From Desulfovibrio aminophilus DSM 12254 (GTDB lineage: Bacteria; Desulfobacterota; Desulfovibrionia; Desulfovibrionales; Desulfovibrionaceae): DNA of 64,000 bases. Every line of letters begins with the position of its first letter. Position 1 is the stretch's first letter. Where the stretch lies: contig NZ_AUMA01000015.1 in NCBI RefSeq assembly GCF_000422565.1, positions 1 through 64,000 on the forward strand. Direction: 5' to 3'. The notes under the pieces were generated by a model that did no database searches, was not told the origin of the DNA, and saw nothing but the letters and a program-made list of their open reading frames with translations. Shown piece by piece: positions 50,940 to 59,959 of this stretch. Position numbers and translations under genes: made by a program.

Positions 50940-52685
50940 ATGTCCCGGCTCAAGAAGCACCTCCCGGCGGACTTTCTGCGCGATTTCCTGGAGCGCTCCC
51001 TCGTGCTTCTGCCGCCCGGCGCGGCTCTGTACGTGATCCTCGGCTCCGAGGCCGAGGCCGCCGCCGGGGGCCGGCTGGAGCGGTACAGCCCCACCTGTCC
51101 GGACAACCTTTCGGTGCCCCTGTTCTTCGAGGAGGGCCCCCCGGCCTGCCTGACGCTCTGCCTGGACGGTCTCTCCTCCCGGTCCAGCGAGGACCGTCTG
51201 GCCTGGCGGCGCATCCTGGATTTCCTGGCCTTCTCGCTGCACGCCGCCTCCCAGGCCGAGGCCGCCCGCCGAGCCATCGCCGACGAGACCCTGCAGAAAT
51301 ACCGAGAGCTGGCCCTGCTGCACCGCTCGGTCTTCGCCCTGAACAACACCCTGCGCCTGCGCGACACCACCCGGGCTCTGCTGGAGGAGTGCCGGGAGGG
51401 CGCGGTGCCCGCGGACATGGGCTGCGTGTTCCTGGAGTCCGGGGGAGCGTTCACCTCGGCCGGATGCTTCGGCGCGCCGCCTTCGGGCCTGGACGGCCTG
51501 CCCGCCAGCCGCCTGTTCCGGGAGGTGGTCGAGAGCGGCCGGGGCGAGATCGTCAACGACCTGTCCCGCGACCCGCGCTGGGCCGGGGAGACGCCGGACA
51601 TCCGTTCCATGCTCGTGCTGCCGGTGCTTTCGCCGGTGCGCCTGGTGGGGGTGCTCGTCCTGGCCTCCCGCGAACCCGGGCCGTTCAAGGCCGCGCACCT
51701 GAAGCACCTCTCCACCCTGGCCTCGGTGGCCGGGATCGCGGTGAGCAACGCCCAGAACTTCGAGGGCATCCAGGTGCTCATGGAGGCCCTGCTTCAGGCC
51801 CTGGCCGAGGCCATCGACGCCCGCGACCCCTTCACGGCCGGACACTCCGAGCGCGTGGCCAGCCTGGCGGCGGCCTTCGCCCAGGTGGTGGACGCCGACG
51901 AGACCCGTTTCCCGCACGTGACCTTCTCCGAGGAGGAGATCAACGAGGTCTACTACGCGGGCATCCTCCACGACATCGGCAAGATCGGCATCAAGGAGGA
52001 GGTTCTGACCAAGGACACCCGCCTGCCCGAGAAGCTCCTGGAGATCATCGGCCTGCGCCTGGAACTCTTCGGCTCCTGCGCGGACTATCCCTGGCGCAAG
52101 GCCTACGAGCGGTTGCGGGCCATCAACTCCACGGTGACGCCCTCGCGGGAGGATCTGGAGTTCGTGCGCACCCTGGCGGGCACGGCCTGGAACGTGGAGG
52201 GCCGCCCCGTGCCGCTCCTGCGCGAGGACGAGCAGCGTTGCCTGCTCCTGGCCTACGGCAACCTGACCCCGGAGGAGCGCCACGAGATCGAGCGCCACCC
52301 GGCCGAGAGCCACCGCATCCTGCAACACATCCCGTTCAAGAACGGCCTGTCCCGGCTGCGGACCATCGTGCGCCAGCACCATGAGCGCCTGGACGGCTCG
52401 GGCTATCCCGACGGCGCGCGCGGCGAGGACATCCTCTTCCAGAGCCGCCTGCTGGCCATCGTGGACATCTACGACGCCATCACCCAGGAGCGGCACTACA
52501 AACCCGCCTCCTCCAGCCAGGCGGCCCTGAACATCCTGCGCGACGAGGCCCGGGGCGGACGGCTGGACCGCGACCTCGTGGAACTTTTCTGCCAGAACGT
52601 GGAGACCGTGTGCGAACAGGCGTCCTACATGCGTTTTCGCCGCCGCCGGGGCATGCCGGACGGTTCCCAGGAACAGCGCCAGTAG
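50940..52685 (+). CDS. GAF/HD-GYP domain phosphodiesterase
   Basis: A 581-residue cytoplasmic protein with a GAF domain (about 140-280) and a C-terminal HD-GYP domain predicted to hydrolyse cyclic di-GMP. The catalytic motifs are AGHSERV, LHDIGKIG and HHERLDGSGYPDG, so the HD-GYP centre looks intact. An insertion of about 110 residues between the HD and GYP parts is longer than usual. It follows the receiver gene directly. Confidence 0.9.
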   Translation: MSRLKKHLPADFLRDFLERSLVLLPPGAALYVILGSEAEAAAGGRLERYSPTCPDNLSVPLFFEEGPPACLTLCLDGLSSRSSEDRLAWRRILDFLAFSLHAASQAEAARRAIADETLQKYRELALLHRSVFALNNTLRLRDTTRALLEECREGAVPADMGCVFLESGGAFTSAGCFGAPPSGLDGLPASRLFREVVESGRGEIVNDLSRDPRWAGETPDIRSMLVLPVLSPVRLVGVLVLASREPGPFKAAHLKHLSTLASVAGIAVSNAQNFEGIQVLMEALLQALAEAIDARDPFTAGHSERVASLAAAFAQVVDADETRFPHVTFSEEEINEVYYAGILHDIGKIGIKEEVLTKDTRLPEKLLEIIGLRLELFGSCADYPWRKAYERLRAINSTVTPSREDLEFVRTLAGTAWNVEGRPVPLLREDEQRCLLLAYGNLTPEERHEIERHPAESHRILQHIPFKNGLSRLRTIVRQHHERLDGSGYPDGARGEDILFQSRLLAIVDIYDAITQERHYKPASSSQAALNILRDEARGGRLDRDLVELFCQNVETVCEQASYMRFRRRRGMPDGSQEQRQ

Positions 52686-52792
52686 CCGGTCCGCGGCCTT
52701 TACCATCTGAAAACAAATTAGAAATTGCGTTTCCCGGGCGCACTGGTGTAAGGCTGGACGAAAGAGACGGATCCCCCCTCATGAGGTGTGCC

Positions 52793-53944
52793 ATGAAAGT
52801 CCACGGCGTCCGGTTCGATTCCCTCAGGATGATGTTCTTCGCGGCGGCCTTCGTGGCCGCTTTCCTCTCCCTGGCCTGCGATCGCGGCAAATCCGACGCG
52901 CCGCCGCCGACCCCGGTGCGGGTGCTGGCCGTGCAGCCCGGGAGCATGACCTCCGGATTCAAGTATTCCGCCAGCTTCGTGCCTCGGGCCCAGGTGGAGA
53001 TGGCCTTCAAGGTCGGCGGCTACGTGGAGGCCATCCTCCAGGTTCCCGGCCCGGACGGCAAGGCCCGCGATGTGCAGCCCGGCGACATGGTCAAGGCCGG
53101 GGCCCTGCTGGCCCGGGTGCGGGTCAGCGACTACGTGGCCCAGTCCAGCCAGGCCCGCGGCGTCCTGGGCGAGGCCCAGGCCCAGATGCGCCAGGCCCAG
53201 CTCGACTACCAGCGGGCCGCCGAGTTGGTGAAGGGCGGCTACATCTCCCAGAGCGAATTCGACCGGGCCACCGAGATGCTCTCCGTGGCCAAGTCCAAGG
53301 TGGAGCAGACCCGCTCGGCCCTGGAGTCGGCGGACATCCAGCTCGGCGACACGGAACTCAAGTCCCCGATGGACTGCTTCGTGGTCAAGCGCCAGGTGGA
53401 GCTGGGCACCCTGGTCAAGGCCGGAACCCTGGCCTTCGTGCTTTCGGACCTCTCCTCGGTGAAGGCCCAGTTCGGCGTGCCGGACACGGCGCTCTCCCTG
53501 GTCAAGGCCGGCGACGCCCTGAGCGTGACCGTGGAGGCCCTGGGCAACAAGAGCTTCCAGGGCACGGTGCTCTCGGTCTCGCCCTCGGCCGACGCCAAGA
53601 GCCGGGTCTTCAACGTGGACGTGGAGGTCCAGAACCCGGGCTTCGAACTCAAGGAGGGCATGATCGCCCAGGTGACGCTGGGCGACGGCAAGAGCGCCGC
53701 CCCGGCGGGCATGGTCGTGCCGCTCTCGGCCGTGGTCCGTCCCCCGGACGGGGCCGACGGCTACATGGTCTGGCTGGTGAGCGAGAAGGACGGCAAGCCC
53801 GTCGTCACGGGCCGCAAGGTCCAGCTCGGCGCGGTCAAGGGCGACGCGGTGGCCATCACCGAGGGCGTCGCCGCCGGTGAGCGGGTGGTCGTCTCCGGGG
53901 CCAGCCAGGTCTTCGAGGGCCAGACCGTGAACATCATCCCGTGA
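52793..53944 (+). CDS. RND efflux periplasmic adaptor (membrane fusion protein)
   Basis: A 383-residue lipoprotein-type adaptor: the N-terminal signal ends at the lipobox LSLAC, followed by the HlyD/AcrA-like lipoyl halves, an alpha-hairpin ('SSQARGVLGEAQAQMRQAQL', about 125-200) and beta-barrel domains. It bridges the inner-membrane pump to an outer-membrane channel. Start at 52793 has GAGGTG; an ATG four codons earlier is possible. No TolC-like gene is nearby. It precedes the pump by seven bases. Confidence 0.9.
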   Translation: MKVHGVRFDSLRMMFFAAAFVAAFLSLACDRGKSDAPPPTPVRVLAVQPGSMTSGFKYSASFVPRAQVEMAFKVGGYVEAILQVPGPDGKARDVQPGDMVKAGALLARVRVSDYVAQSSQARGVLGEAQAQMRQAQLDYQRAAELVKGGYISQSEFDRATEMLSVAKSKVEQTRSALESADIQLGDTELKSPMDCFVVKRQVELGTLVKAGTLAFVLSDLSSVKAQFGVPDTALSLVKAGDALSVTVEALGNKSFQGTVLSVSPSADAKSRVFNVDVEVQNPGFELKEGMIAQVTLGDGKSAAPAGMVVPLSAVVRPPDGADGYMVWLVSEKDGKPVVTGRKVQLGAVKGDAVAITEGVAAGERVVVSGASQVFEGQTVNIIP

Positions 53945-53951
53945 GGCCGAA

Positions 53952-56900
53952 ATGAGCCACGAACCCCGCGACGAGGCCAAACTGCTGGCCTCGCACAACA
54001 CGGCCCGCTACTTCGTCGAGAACCGGCACATCTCCTGGGTGCTCCTGGCCGCGGTGATGCTCTGGGGCGTCTACGGCTACCTGCACATGCCCCAGCGCAA
54101 GGATCCGGACATCCCGGTGCGCGAGGCCGTGGCCCTCTGCCCCTGGCCGGGGATCCCCTCGGAGAAGGTCGAGCAGCTCGTGACCCGCAAGATCGAGCAG
54201 GCCATCTCGGCCAACGACGAGGTGGACCGCATCGAGGCCACCACCCGCACGGGCCTCTCCGTGGTCAAGGTCAAGCTCCAGGACGACCTGGACTCCACCG
54301 GCGAGACCTTCGACGACATCAACAACAAGCTCATGGCCATCGCCGGGCTGCCCGAGGGCGCGGGGCCGGTGCAGTTCATCAAGGACTTCGGCGACACCGC
54401 CACCCTCATGCTCACCGTGGCCTCGCCGCCGGTGAGCGAAGTGGAGGTGGACCTGCGCGCCCGCGACGCCGAGAAGGCCATCCGCGAGCTGCGCGGCGAC
54501 GCCCAGGAGCCGCGCGTCAGCGTGGTGGTGGTCTATCCCGAGACGAGCGCCCTGTCCCTGATCCGGCGCAAGGCCGAACTGCTGCGCGAATACCTGCTCG
54601 CCCAGGGGCTGGCCGAGGACGTGCGCGTGAGCGCCGGTCCCTGGCTGGCCGTGTTCGACATGCGGACCACACTCTCCGACGCCGAGGTGCTGAACAACCT
54701 GCGGGTCTTCGCCAACAACCGCCTGCGGGCCTCGGAGTTCAGCCCGGACATGTGGTTCCCGGCCCTGGTCCACGACCCGGCCGAGACCCGGGCCAAGCTC
54801 GGCGCCGTGGCCGGCAACCGCTACACCTACAAGCAGCTCGAGGATTTCACCGAGACCATCCAGCGCACCCTGCTGACCCTGCCCATCGTGAGCAAGATCT
54901 CCCGCTGGGGCGTGGTCAACGAGACGGTCTACCTGGAGTATTCCCAGCCGCGTCTGGCGGCCTACGGCCTGAACCCCTGGGATCTCCAGAACGTGCTGGC
55001 CGCGCGCAACATCGCCCTGCCCGGCGGCATCATCGAGGCCCAGGGCAAGAACCTGCTCATCAACCCCTCGGGCGAGTTCAAGAACGCGTCCGAGCTGGCC
55101 TCGGCGGTCATCACGGTGAGCAAGAACGGCGCGCCGGTCTACCTGCGCGACATCGTGGACATCAACCGGGACTACGAGAACCCCAAGACCAACCTGAACT
55201 ACCACGTCTGGCGCGACCCCAAGGGCGAGTGGCAGCGCTGCCGGGCCATCACCCTGGCCATCAACATGCGTTCGGGCGAGCAGATCGCGGACTTCTCCGA
55301 GCAGGTGGACGGCGTGCTGGCCGGACTCAAGGCCCGCCTGCCCGACGACCTGATCCTGGCCCGGACCTCGGACCAGCCCCGGCAGGTGGTGGAGAAGATC
55401 GACCTGTTCATGGACAGCATCTACGAGGCCATCGCCCTGGTGGTCATCGTGGCCTTCATCGGCTTCCGCGAATGGCGCTCGGCCCTGCTCATGGCCATGT
55501 CCATTCCCATCACCCTGGCCATGACCTTCGGCATGATGCATCTCGTGGGCATCGACCTCCAGCAGGTCTCCCTGGCCGCGCTCATCATCGCCCTGGGGCT
55601 CCTGGTGGACGACCCCGTGGTGGCCAACGACGCCATCAAGCACGAGCTGCGGGCGGGCAAGCCCGCCGACGTGGCCGCCTGGCTCGGGCCGGTGAAGCTG
55701 GCCAAGGCCATCATGTACGCCACGGTGACGAACATCGTGGCCTACCTGCCCTATCTCATGCTCCAGGGCGACAAGGGCCGCTTCCTGTATTCCCTGCCCA
55801 TCGTGGTCACCTGCGCCCTGATCGCCTCGCGCATCGTCTCCATGACCTTCATCCCGCTCATCGGCCGTTCCCTGCTGCGCCCCGGCAGGAACGAGGCCGC
55901 CAGCATGGAGGAGATGCGCTCCCGGGGCTTCTTCAAGTACTACAGCAGGCTGGTGAGCTTCTGCATCGACCACCGCTGGAAGACCCTGGCCGCGTCCCTG
56001 GTCATCGTGGTGGCGGGCTTCTGGATGCAAAGCAAGCTCAATCCGCAGTACTTCCCCAACGACCTGTCCTACCTCTTCTACCTGGACGTCTGGCTGCCGG
56101 AGGACGCGCCCGTGAGCGCCACGGACCAGGTCACCCGCCAGGTGGAGGCCGTGGTGCGCGAGGCGGCCGCGGAATACGGCAAGACCATCGGCAAGCCGGG
56201 CAAGCCCGCGGACGTGCTCACCTCGGTGACGAGCTTCGTGGGCGGCGGCGGGCCGCGCTTCTGGTTCTCGGTCTCGCCCGAGCTGTCCCAGCCGAACTAC
56301 GCCCAGGTGCTGGTGGAGGTGAAGGACAACCACTACACCGGCGGGCTCATTCCTCCGTTGCAGGAGGCCCTTTCGGCCAAGATCGTCGGGGCCCGGGTGG
56401 ACACCCGCAAGCTGGAGACCGGCTCGCCCATCGGCATCCCGGTGCAGATCCGCATCTACGGCGAGGACATGCGCGCCCTGCGCCAGAACGCCGAGAAGCT
56501 CAAGACCCTGCTGCGCGCCGCGCCCTACGGCGAGCGCATCCAGGACAACTGGGGCGCGGAGATCTTCCGCGTGCGCCTGGACATCGACTCGGACAAGGCC
56601 AACATGGCCGGGGTCACGAACATGGACGTGGCCCAGTCCTCGGCCGCGGCCATGAACGGCTTCGAGGTCACCACCCTGCGCGAGGGACGCCTGACCATTC
56701 CGATCAGGGCGCGGCTGCGCATGGAGGAGCGCGCGGGCATCGAGGACGTGCAGAGCGTCTACGTGACCTCCGAGGCCACGGGCTCGCACGTGCCCCTGCA
56801 CCAGATCTCGCGTCTGGAATACGGCATGGAGTCGGAGAAGATCTTCCGGCGCAACCAGTTCCGCTGCATCATCCCGGCCTGCTTCCCGCAGCAGGGGGCC

Positions 56901-57509
56901 CTGGCCTCGCAGGTCATGGCCAACATCAACCCGATCCTGCCCCAGTTCGAGAAGGAACTGCCCCCGGGCTTCCGGCTTGAGGTGGGCGGCGAACAGTACG
57001 AGCAGGTCAAGGGCTTCGGCGAGATGACCCTGGTGCTGCTTATCTCCGTGGCGGCCATCTACCTGGCCCTGCTCATGCAGTTCAAGAACGCGGTCAAGCC
57101 GCTGATCGTCTTCGCGGCCATCCCCTACGGCATGTCCGGGGCCTTCGCGGTGCTCTACGCCACGTACTCGCCCTTCGGGTTCATGGCCTACCTGGGCATC
57201 GTGAGCCTCATCGGCGTCATCGTCAGCCACATCATCGTGCTCTTCGACTTCATCGAGGAGCGCCGGGCCGAGGGCGACGACCTGCGCATGGCCCTCATCG
57301 ACGCGGGCGTCATGCGCCTGCGGCCCGTGCTCATCACTGTGGGCGCGACCGTGACGGCCCTGTTCCCGCTCTCCTGGCACGGCGGCCCGCTCTGGGAACC
57401 GCTGTGCTACGCCCAGATCGGCGGCCTGCTGATCGCCACCATGACGACCCTGCTCATGGTGCCGACGCTGTATGCGATTGCCGCGTTTGACTTGAAGGTG
57501 GTGGATTAG
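53952..57509 (+). CDS. RND-family multidrug efflux pump
   Basis: A 1185-residue AcrB-like proton-driven transporter with twelve predicted helices and two large periplasmic loops. The membrane motif 'ALGLLVDDPVVANDAIKHEL' (about 548-567) carries the aspartate pair needed for proton relay. It is longer than the usual ~1030-1050 residues, the extra length being in the periplasmic loops. Substrates unknown. GAGG precedes the ATG. Confidence 0.92.
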   Translation: MSHEPRDEAKLLASHNTARYFVENRHISWVLLAAVMLWGVYGYLHMPQRKDPDIPVREAVALCPWPGIPSEKVEQLVTRKIEQAISANDEVDRIEATTRTGLSVVKVKLQDDLDSTGETFDDINNKLMAIAGLPEGAGPVQFIKDFGDTATLMLTVASPPVSEVEVDLRARDAEKAIRELRGDAQEPRVSVVVVYPETSALSLIRRKAELLREYLLAQGLAEDVRVSAGPWLAVFDMRTTLSDAEVLNNLRVFANNRLRASEFSPDMWFPALVHDPAETRAKLGAVAGNRYTYKQLEDFTETIQRTLLTLPIVSKISRWGVVNETVYLEYSQPRLAAYGLNPWDLQNVLAARNIALPGGIIEAQGKNLLINPSGEFKNASELASAVITVSKNGAPVYLRDIVDINRDYENPKTNLNYHVWRDPKGEWQRCRAITLAINMRSGEQIADFSEQVDGVLAGLKARLPDDLILARTSDQPRQVVEKIDLFMDSIYEAIALVVIVAFIGFREWRSALLMAMSIPITLAMTFGMMHLVGIDLQQVSLAALIIALGLLVDDPVVANDAIKHELRAGKPADVAAWLGPVKLAKAIMYATVTNIVAYLPYLMLQGDKGRFLYSLPIVVTCALIASRIVSMTFIPLIGRSLLRPGRNEAASMEEMRSRGFFKYYSRLVSFCIDHRWKTLAASLVIVVAGFWMQSKLNPQYFPNDLSYLFYLDVWLPEDAPVSATDQVTRQVEAVVREAAAEYGKTIGKPGKPADVLTSVTSFVGGGGPRFWFSVSPELSQPNYAQVLVEVKDNHYTGGLIPPLQEALSAKIVGARVDTRKLETGSPIGIPVQIRIYGEDMRALRQNAEKLKTLLRAAPYGERIQDNWGAEIFRVRLDIDSDKANMAGVTNMDVAQSSAAAMNGFEVTTLREGRLTIPIRARLRMEERAGIEDVQSVYVTSEATGSHVPLHQISRLEYGMESEKIFRRNQFRCIIPACFPQQGALASQVMANINPILPQFEKELPPGFRLEVGGEQYEQVKGFGEMTLVLLISVAAIYLALLMQFKNAVKPLIVFAAIPYGMSGAFAVLYATYSPFGFMAYLGIVSLIGVIVSHIIVLFDFIEERRAEGDDLRMALIDAGVMRLRPVLITVGATVTALFPLSWHGGPLWEPLCYAQIGGLLIATMTTLLMVPTLYAIAAFDLKVVD

Positions 57510-57511
57510 GC

Positions 57512-57540
57512 GGGCTTCGCCCGGTTATAGAAAGGCAAAA
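57512..57540. repeat. Dispersed palindromic repeat (short copy)
   Basis: GGGCTTCGCCCGGTTATAGA followed by AAGGC, the left half of the repeat family, just after the RND pump stop. Confidence 0.65.
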
Positions 57541-57541
57541 T

Positions 57542-57579
57542 GAGAGCCGGGGGCGCAAGCCTCCGGCTCTCGTGGTTTT
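57542..57579 (+). terminator. Terminator of the RND operon
   Basis: GAGAGCCGG / CCGGCTCTC stem around GGGCGCAAGCCT (itself nearly paired), followed by GTGGTTTT. Confidence 0.75.
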
Positions 57580-57589
57580 GAATGCGATA

Positions 57590-58096
57590 TTATAAGTTAT
57601 AGGATTCTAATTTTTTATACAGCAATTCACTTGTGATGGTTGCTTCCCAATGAATTTCTTTATTTCTTTTAATTACTTCTTCTTTTGATTGATTTGGTCG
57701 GAGAGGCTTGAAGGATAGACGGCCATCTACTTTGCCATTAATGTATATTAGTTCATTATATAAAGAAAAAAGTTTGCTAACTGCTTTTTCAAATTCATTG
57801 TCGAAATAGTGAAGAAGATTTGATTTATCAGATAATAAATTTAATTCATTTGGGCTAATAAACTGAAATATGTCATTTTTAAAATAATATATTAAAATTC
57901 TTACTTGCCCGGCGATAGCTTTCTTAAATTGAAACTGTTCATTGGCAAGAATTTTATCTTGTATTTTATTTTGATATTTCTGTAATTTAAAAGTTTGTAT
58001 GGCTATAAATAGAGTTGCTATAACAGCTAAGAGAGAGATCAAATCACTTAATGTGAAAGAAAAATTCCAAGTGTAGCTATCAGTGAATAATGGCAT
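57590..58096 (-). CDS. AT-rich orphan membrane-anchored protein
   Basis: A 168-residue protein with one N-terminal membrane helix ('LISLLAVIATLFIAIQTF', about residues 17-34) and a lysine-rich helical cytoplasmic part ('QKYQNKIQDKILANEQFQFK'). I do not recognise the family. Codon use is extremely AT-rich, in sharp contrast to neighbours, so it is acquired DNA. GAGG lies upstream of the ATG at 58096; an earlier ATG at 58129 is less likely. A perfect palindrome (58141-58158) lies 45 bases upstream. Possible accessory/defence gene, unproven. Confidence 0.7.
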   Translation of the reverse strand: MPLFTDSYTWNFSFTLSDLISLLAVIATLFIAIQTFKLQKYQNKIQDKILANEQFQFKKAIAGQVRILIYYFKNDIFQFISPNELNLLSDKSNLLHYFDNEFEKAVSKLFSLYNELIYINGKVDGRLSFKPLRPNQSKEEVIKRNKEIHWEATITSELLYKKLESYNL

Positions 58097-58140
58097 GAAA
58101 ATAACCTCGGACTTTTCGCCGGGTATCACATATTGGAACC

Positions 58141-58158
58141 AATGGTGACCTCACCATT
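58141..58158. promoter_or_regulatory. Perfect 18-base palindrome upstream of the AT-rich gene
   Basis: AATGGTGA-CC-TCACCATT, arms of eight bases. Position suggests an operator. A second inverted repeat, ATTTGCAA/TTGCAAAT, is at 58272-58292. Confidence 0.5.
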
Positions 58159-58333
58159 TTACCCCCGCTTCGATTATCTTACCCTTCTCAAGTGCTCTTT
58201 TGATTTTGGCCGTTGCAGCCTAGCGAGAACAACCCCAAACGTTTCCTGAACTGTAGGACCGCTACCGGCTAATTTGCAATCTCATTGCAAATCTGCCGCT
58301 GCCGCCAGGAAATCCTGCCCCGACGCGGTTTCC

Positions 58334-59959
58334 CTAGCCTTCCTTCCCCGCCCCTTTGACCGCCTCGGCCACGTGGCCGTGGAGGCGGTGTTCCCCCAGT
58401 TCCTTCAGCAGTCCCGAGCGGTCCAGGTTTTCCAGGGCCGTATCCGAGATGTCGGTGAGCAGCAGGGCCGCGCCCGTCTCGCGGACTTCCGCCAGAATCT
58501 TGCGCAGGGTCCGGCAGGTGGTGATGTCCAGGGTCGGGTTGACCTTGAGGTCCAGGATCACGGCCCGGGGCTTGTCGGCTAGGGCCTCGCGCACCGCCGC
58601 GCGCAGCCGCTCGGCATTGGCGAAGAACACCGTGGACTCCGGCCGCAGCAGGGCCAGACCGGGCACGGCCCGGGCCTCGGGATGGCGCTCCAGGCTCAGG
58701 AACGTTTCCGGCGCGCAAGGTGAGACGCCCAGCCGCGAGACGTTGAGCCGCGTGGCGTTGAACAGCAGGAGCGCGGCGCAGAGCTTGAGCGTCACGAGCA
58801 GGCCCGTGAGCAGGCCGAAGGCCAGCACGCCCAGGAAGGCGGCCGCGGCCAGGGCGAACTCCATGCGGCTCTGGCGCAGGAAGCCCCAGACCTCGCGGGC
58901 CTTGAGCATCCGCGCCACGGCGTGCAGGACCACCGCGCCGAGCACGGGCTCGGGCAGGTCGCGGAACAGCGGGGTGAGGAAGAAGAGGGTCAGCACGACC
59001 ATGACCGCGGCCGTGATTCCGGCGGCTTGGCTGCGCGCCCCGGCCCGCTCGTTCACCGCCGTGGAGGACATGCTTCCGCCGTTGGCCAGCCCGCCCATGA
59101 TCCCGCAGGCCGCGTTGGCCGCGCCCATGGCCAGCAGCTCGCGGTTCGGGTCCACTTCGTAGCCGTATTTGTCCGCGAAGGTCTTGGCCGTGCCCAGGGC
59201 CTGGGAAAAGGCCACCAGGGCGATGCCCGCCGCGCCGGGGAGCAGGTCCGTGAGCGTGGCCAGGGACAGGCGCGGGACGACCAGCTGCGGCAGGCCCGTG
59301 GGGATGACCCCGGCCAGGGCCAGGGCCGCGTGGCCGTCGCGGTTGAGCCAGGTTCCGGCCAGCACGCCGAGCACGAGCACCACCAGGGCCCCGGGCACGC
59401 GCGGAGCCAGCCGCTCCAGGGCGAAGAGCAGGACCAGCGCGCCCAGGCCGACCGCCGCCGCCTCGGGCCGCGTCTGGGGCAGGCGTTCCACGAGACCCCA
59501 GAGCTGCATGAACACGTCGCCCGGGGCCTTGTGCAGGCCGAGCAGCTTGGGGGCCTGGCTGGCGGCGATGAACACGGCCAGCCCGCAGACGTAGCCGGTC
59601 ATCACCGGATAGGACAGGAACGAGGCCACGAAGCCCAGGCGGCAGAAGCCCGCCAGCAGGAACAGCGCGCCCACCAGCAGGACCAGGGCGGCCATGGTCC
59701 CGGCGAAGAGCGCCGGGTCGTTGCCCGTGGCCTGGGCCAGCACGGCGGCCATCATGATCGAGGAGGCCGAGGTGGAGGCGCAGACGAGCTGGCGGCTCGT
59801 GCCGAGCAGGGCGTAGATCGGCAGGGAGGCCAGCAGGGTGTACAGGCCCGCCTGGGCCGGGGCCCCGGCCATGCCCGCGTAGGCGATGGCCTCGGGCACG
59901 AGCAGGCCCCAGAGGGTCAGCCCGGCCGGGATGTCCTTTCCGAGGGTGGACGGCCGCAT
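58334..59959 (-). CDS. SulP-family anion transporter with STAS domain
   Basis: A 541-residue SulP transporter: about eleven to twelve membrane helices ('LVPEAIAYAGMAGAPAQAGL', 'GLANGGSMSSTAVNERAGA') and a C-terminal STAS domain (about 440-535, 'ILDLKVNPTLDITTCRTL'). These proteins take up sulfate or other anions. Its ATG shares one base with the stop of the cytochrome gene, so the two are coupled. With a sulfatase upstream, sulfate is the likely substrate. Confidence 0.92.
   Translation of the reverse strand: MRPSTLGKDIPAGLTLWGLLVPEAIAYAGMAGAPAQAGLYTLLASLPIYALLGTSRQLVCASTSASSIMMAAVLAQATGNDPALFAGTMAALVLLVGALFLLAGFCRLGFVASFLSYPVMTGYVCGLAVFIAASQAPKLLGLHKAPGDVFMQLWGLVERLPQTRPEAAAVGLGALVLLFALERLAPRVPGALVVLVLGVLAGTWLNRDGHAALALAGVIPTGLPQLVVPRLSLATLTDLLPGAAGIALVAFSQALGTAKTFADKYGYEVDPNRELLAMGAANAACGIMGGLANGGSMSSTAVNERAGARSQAAGITAAVMVVLTLFFLTPLFRDLPEPVLGAVVLHAVARMLKAREVWGFLRQSRMEFALAAAAFLGVLAFGLLTGLLVTLKLCAALLLFNATRLNVSRLGVSPCAPETFLSLERHPEARAVPGLALLRPESTVFFANAERLRAAVREALADKPRAVILDLKVNPTLDITTCRTLRKILAEVRETGAALLLTDISDTALENLDRSGLLKELGEHRLHGHVAEAVKGAGKEG

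Noticed and set aside
53934-57380. 1148-codon open frame antisense to the RND pump
   Set aside because: Same strand-shadow effect; the RND gene has clear family motifs throughout.
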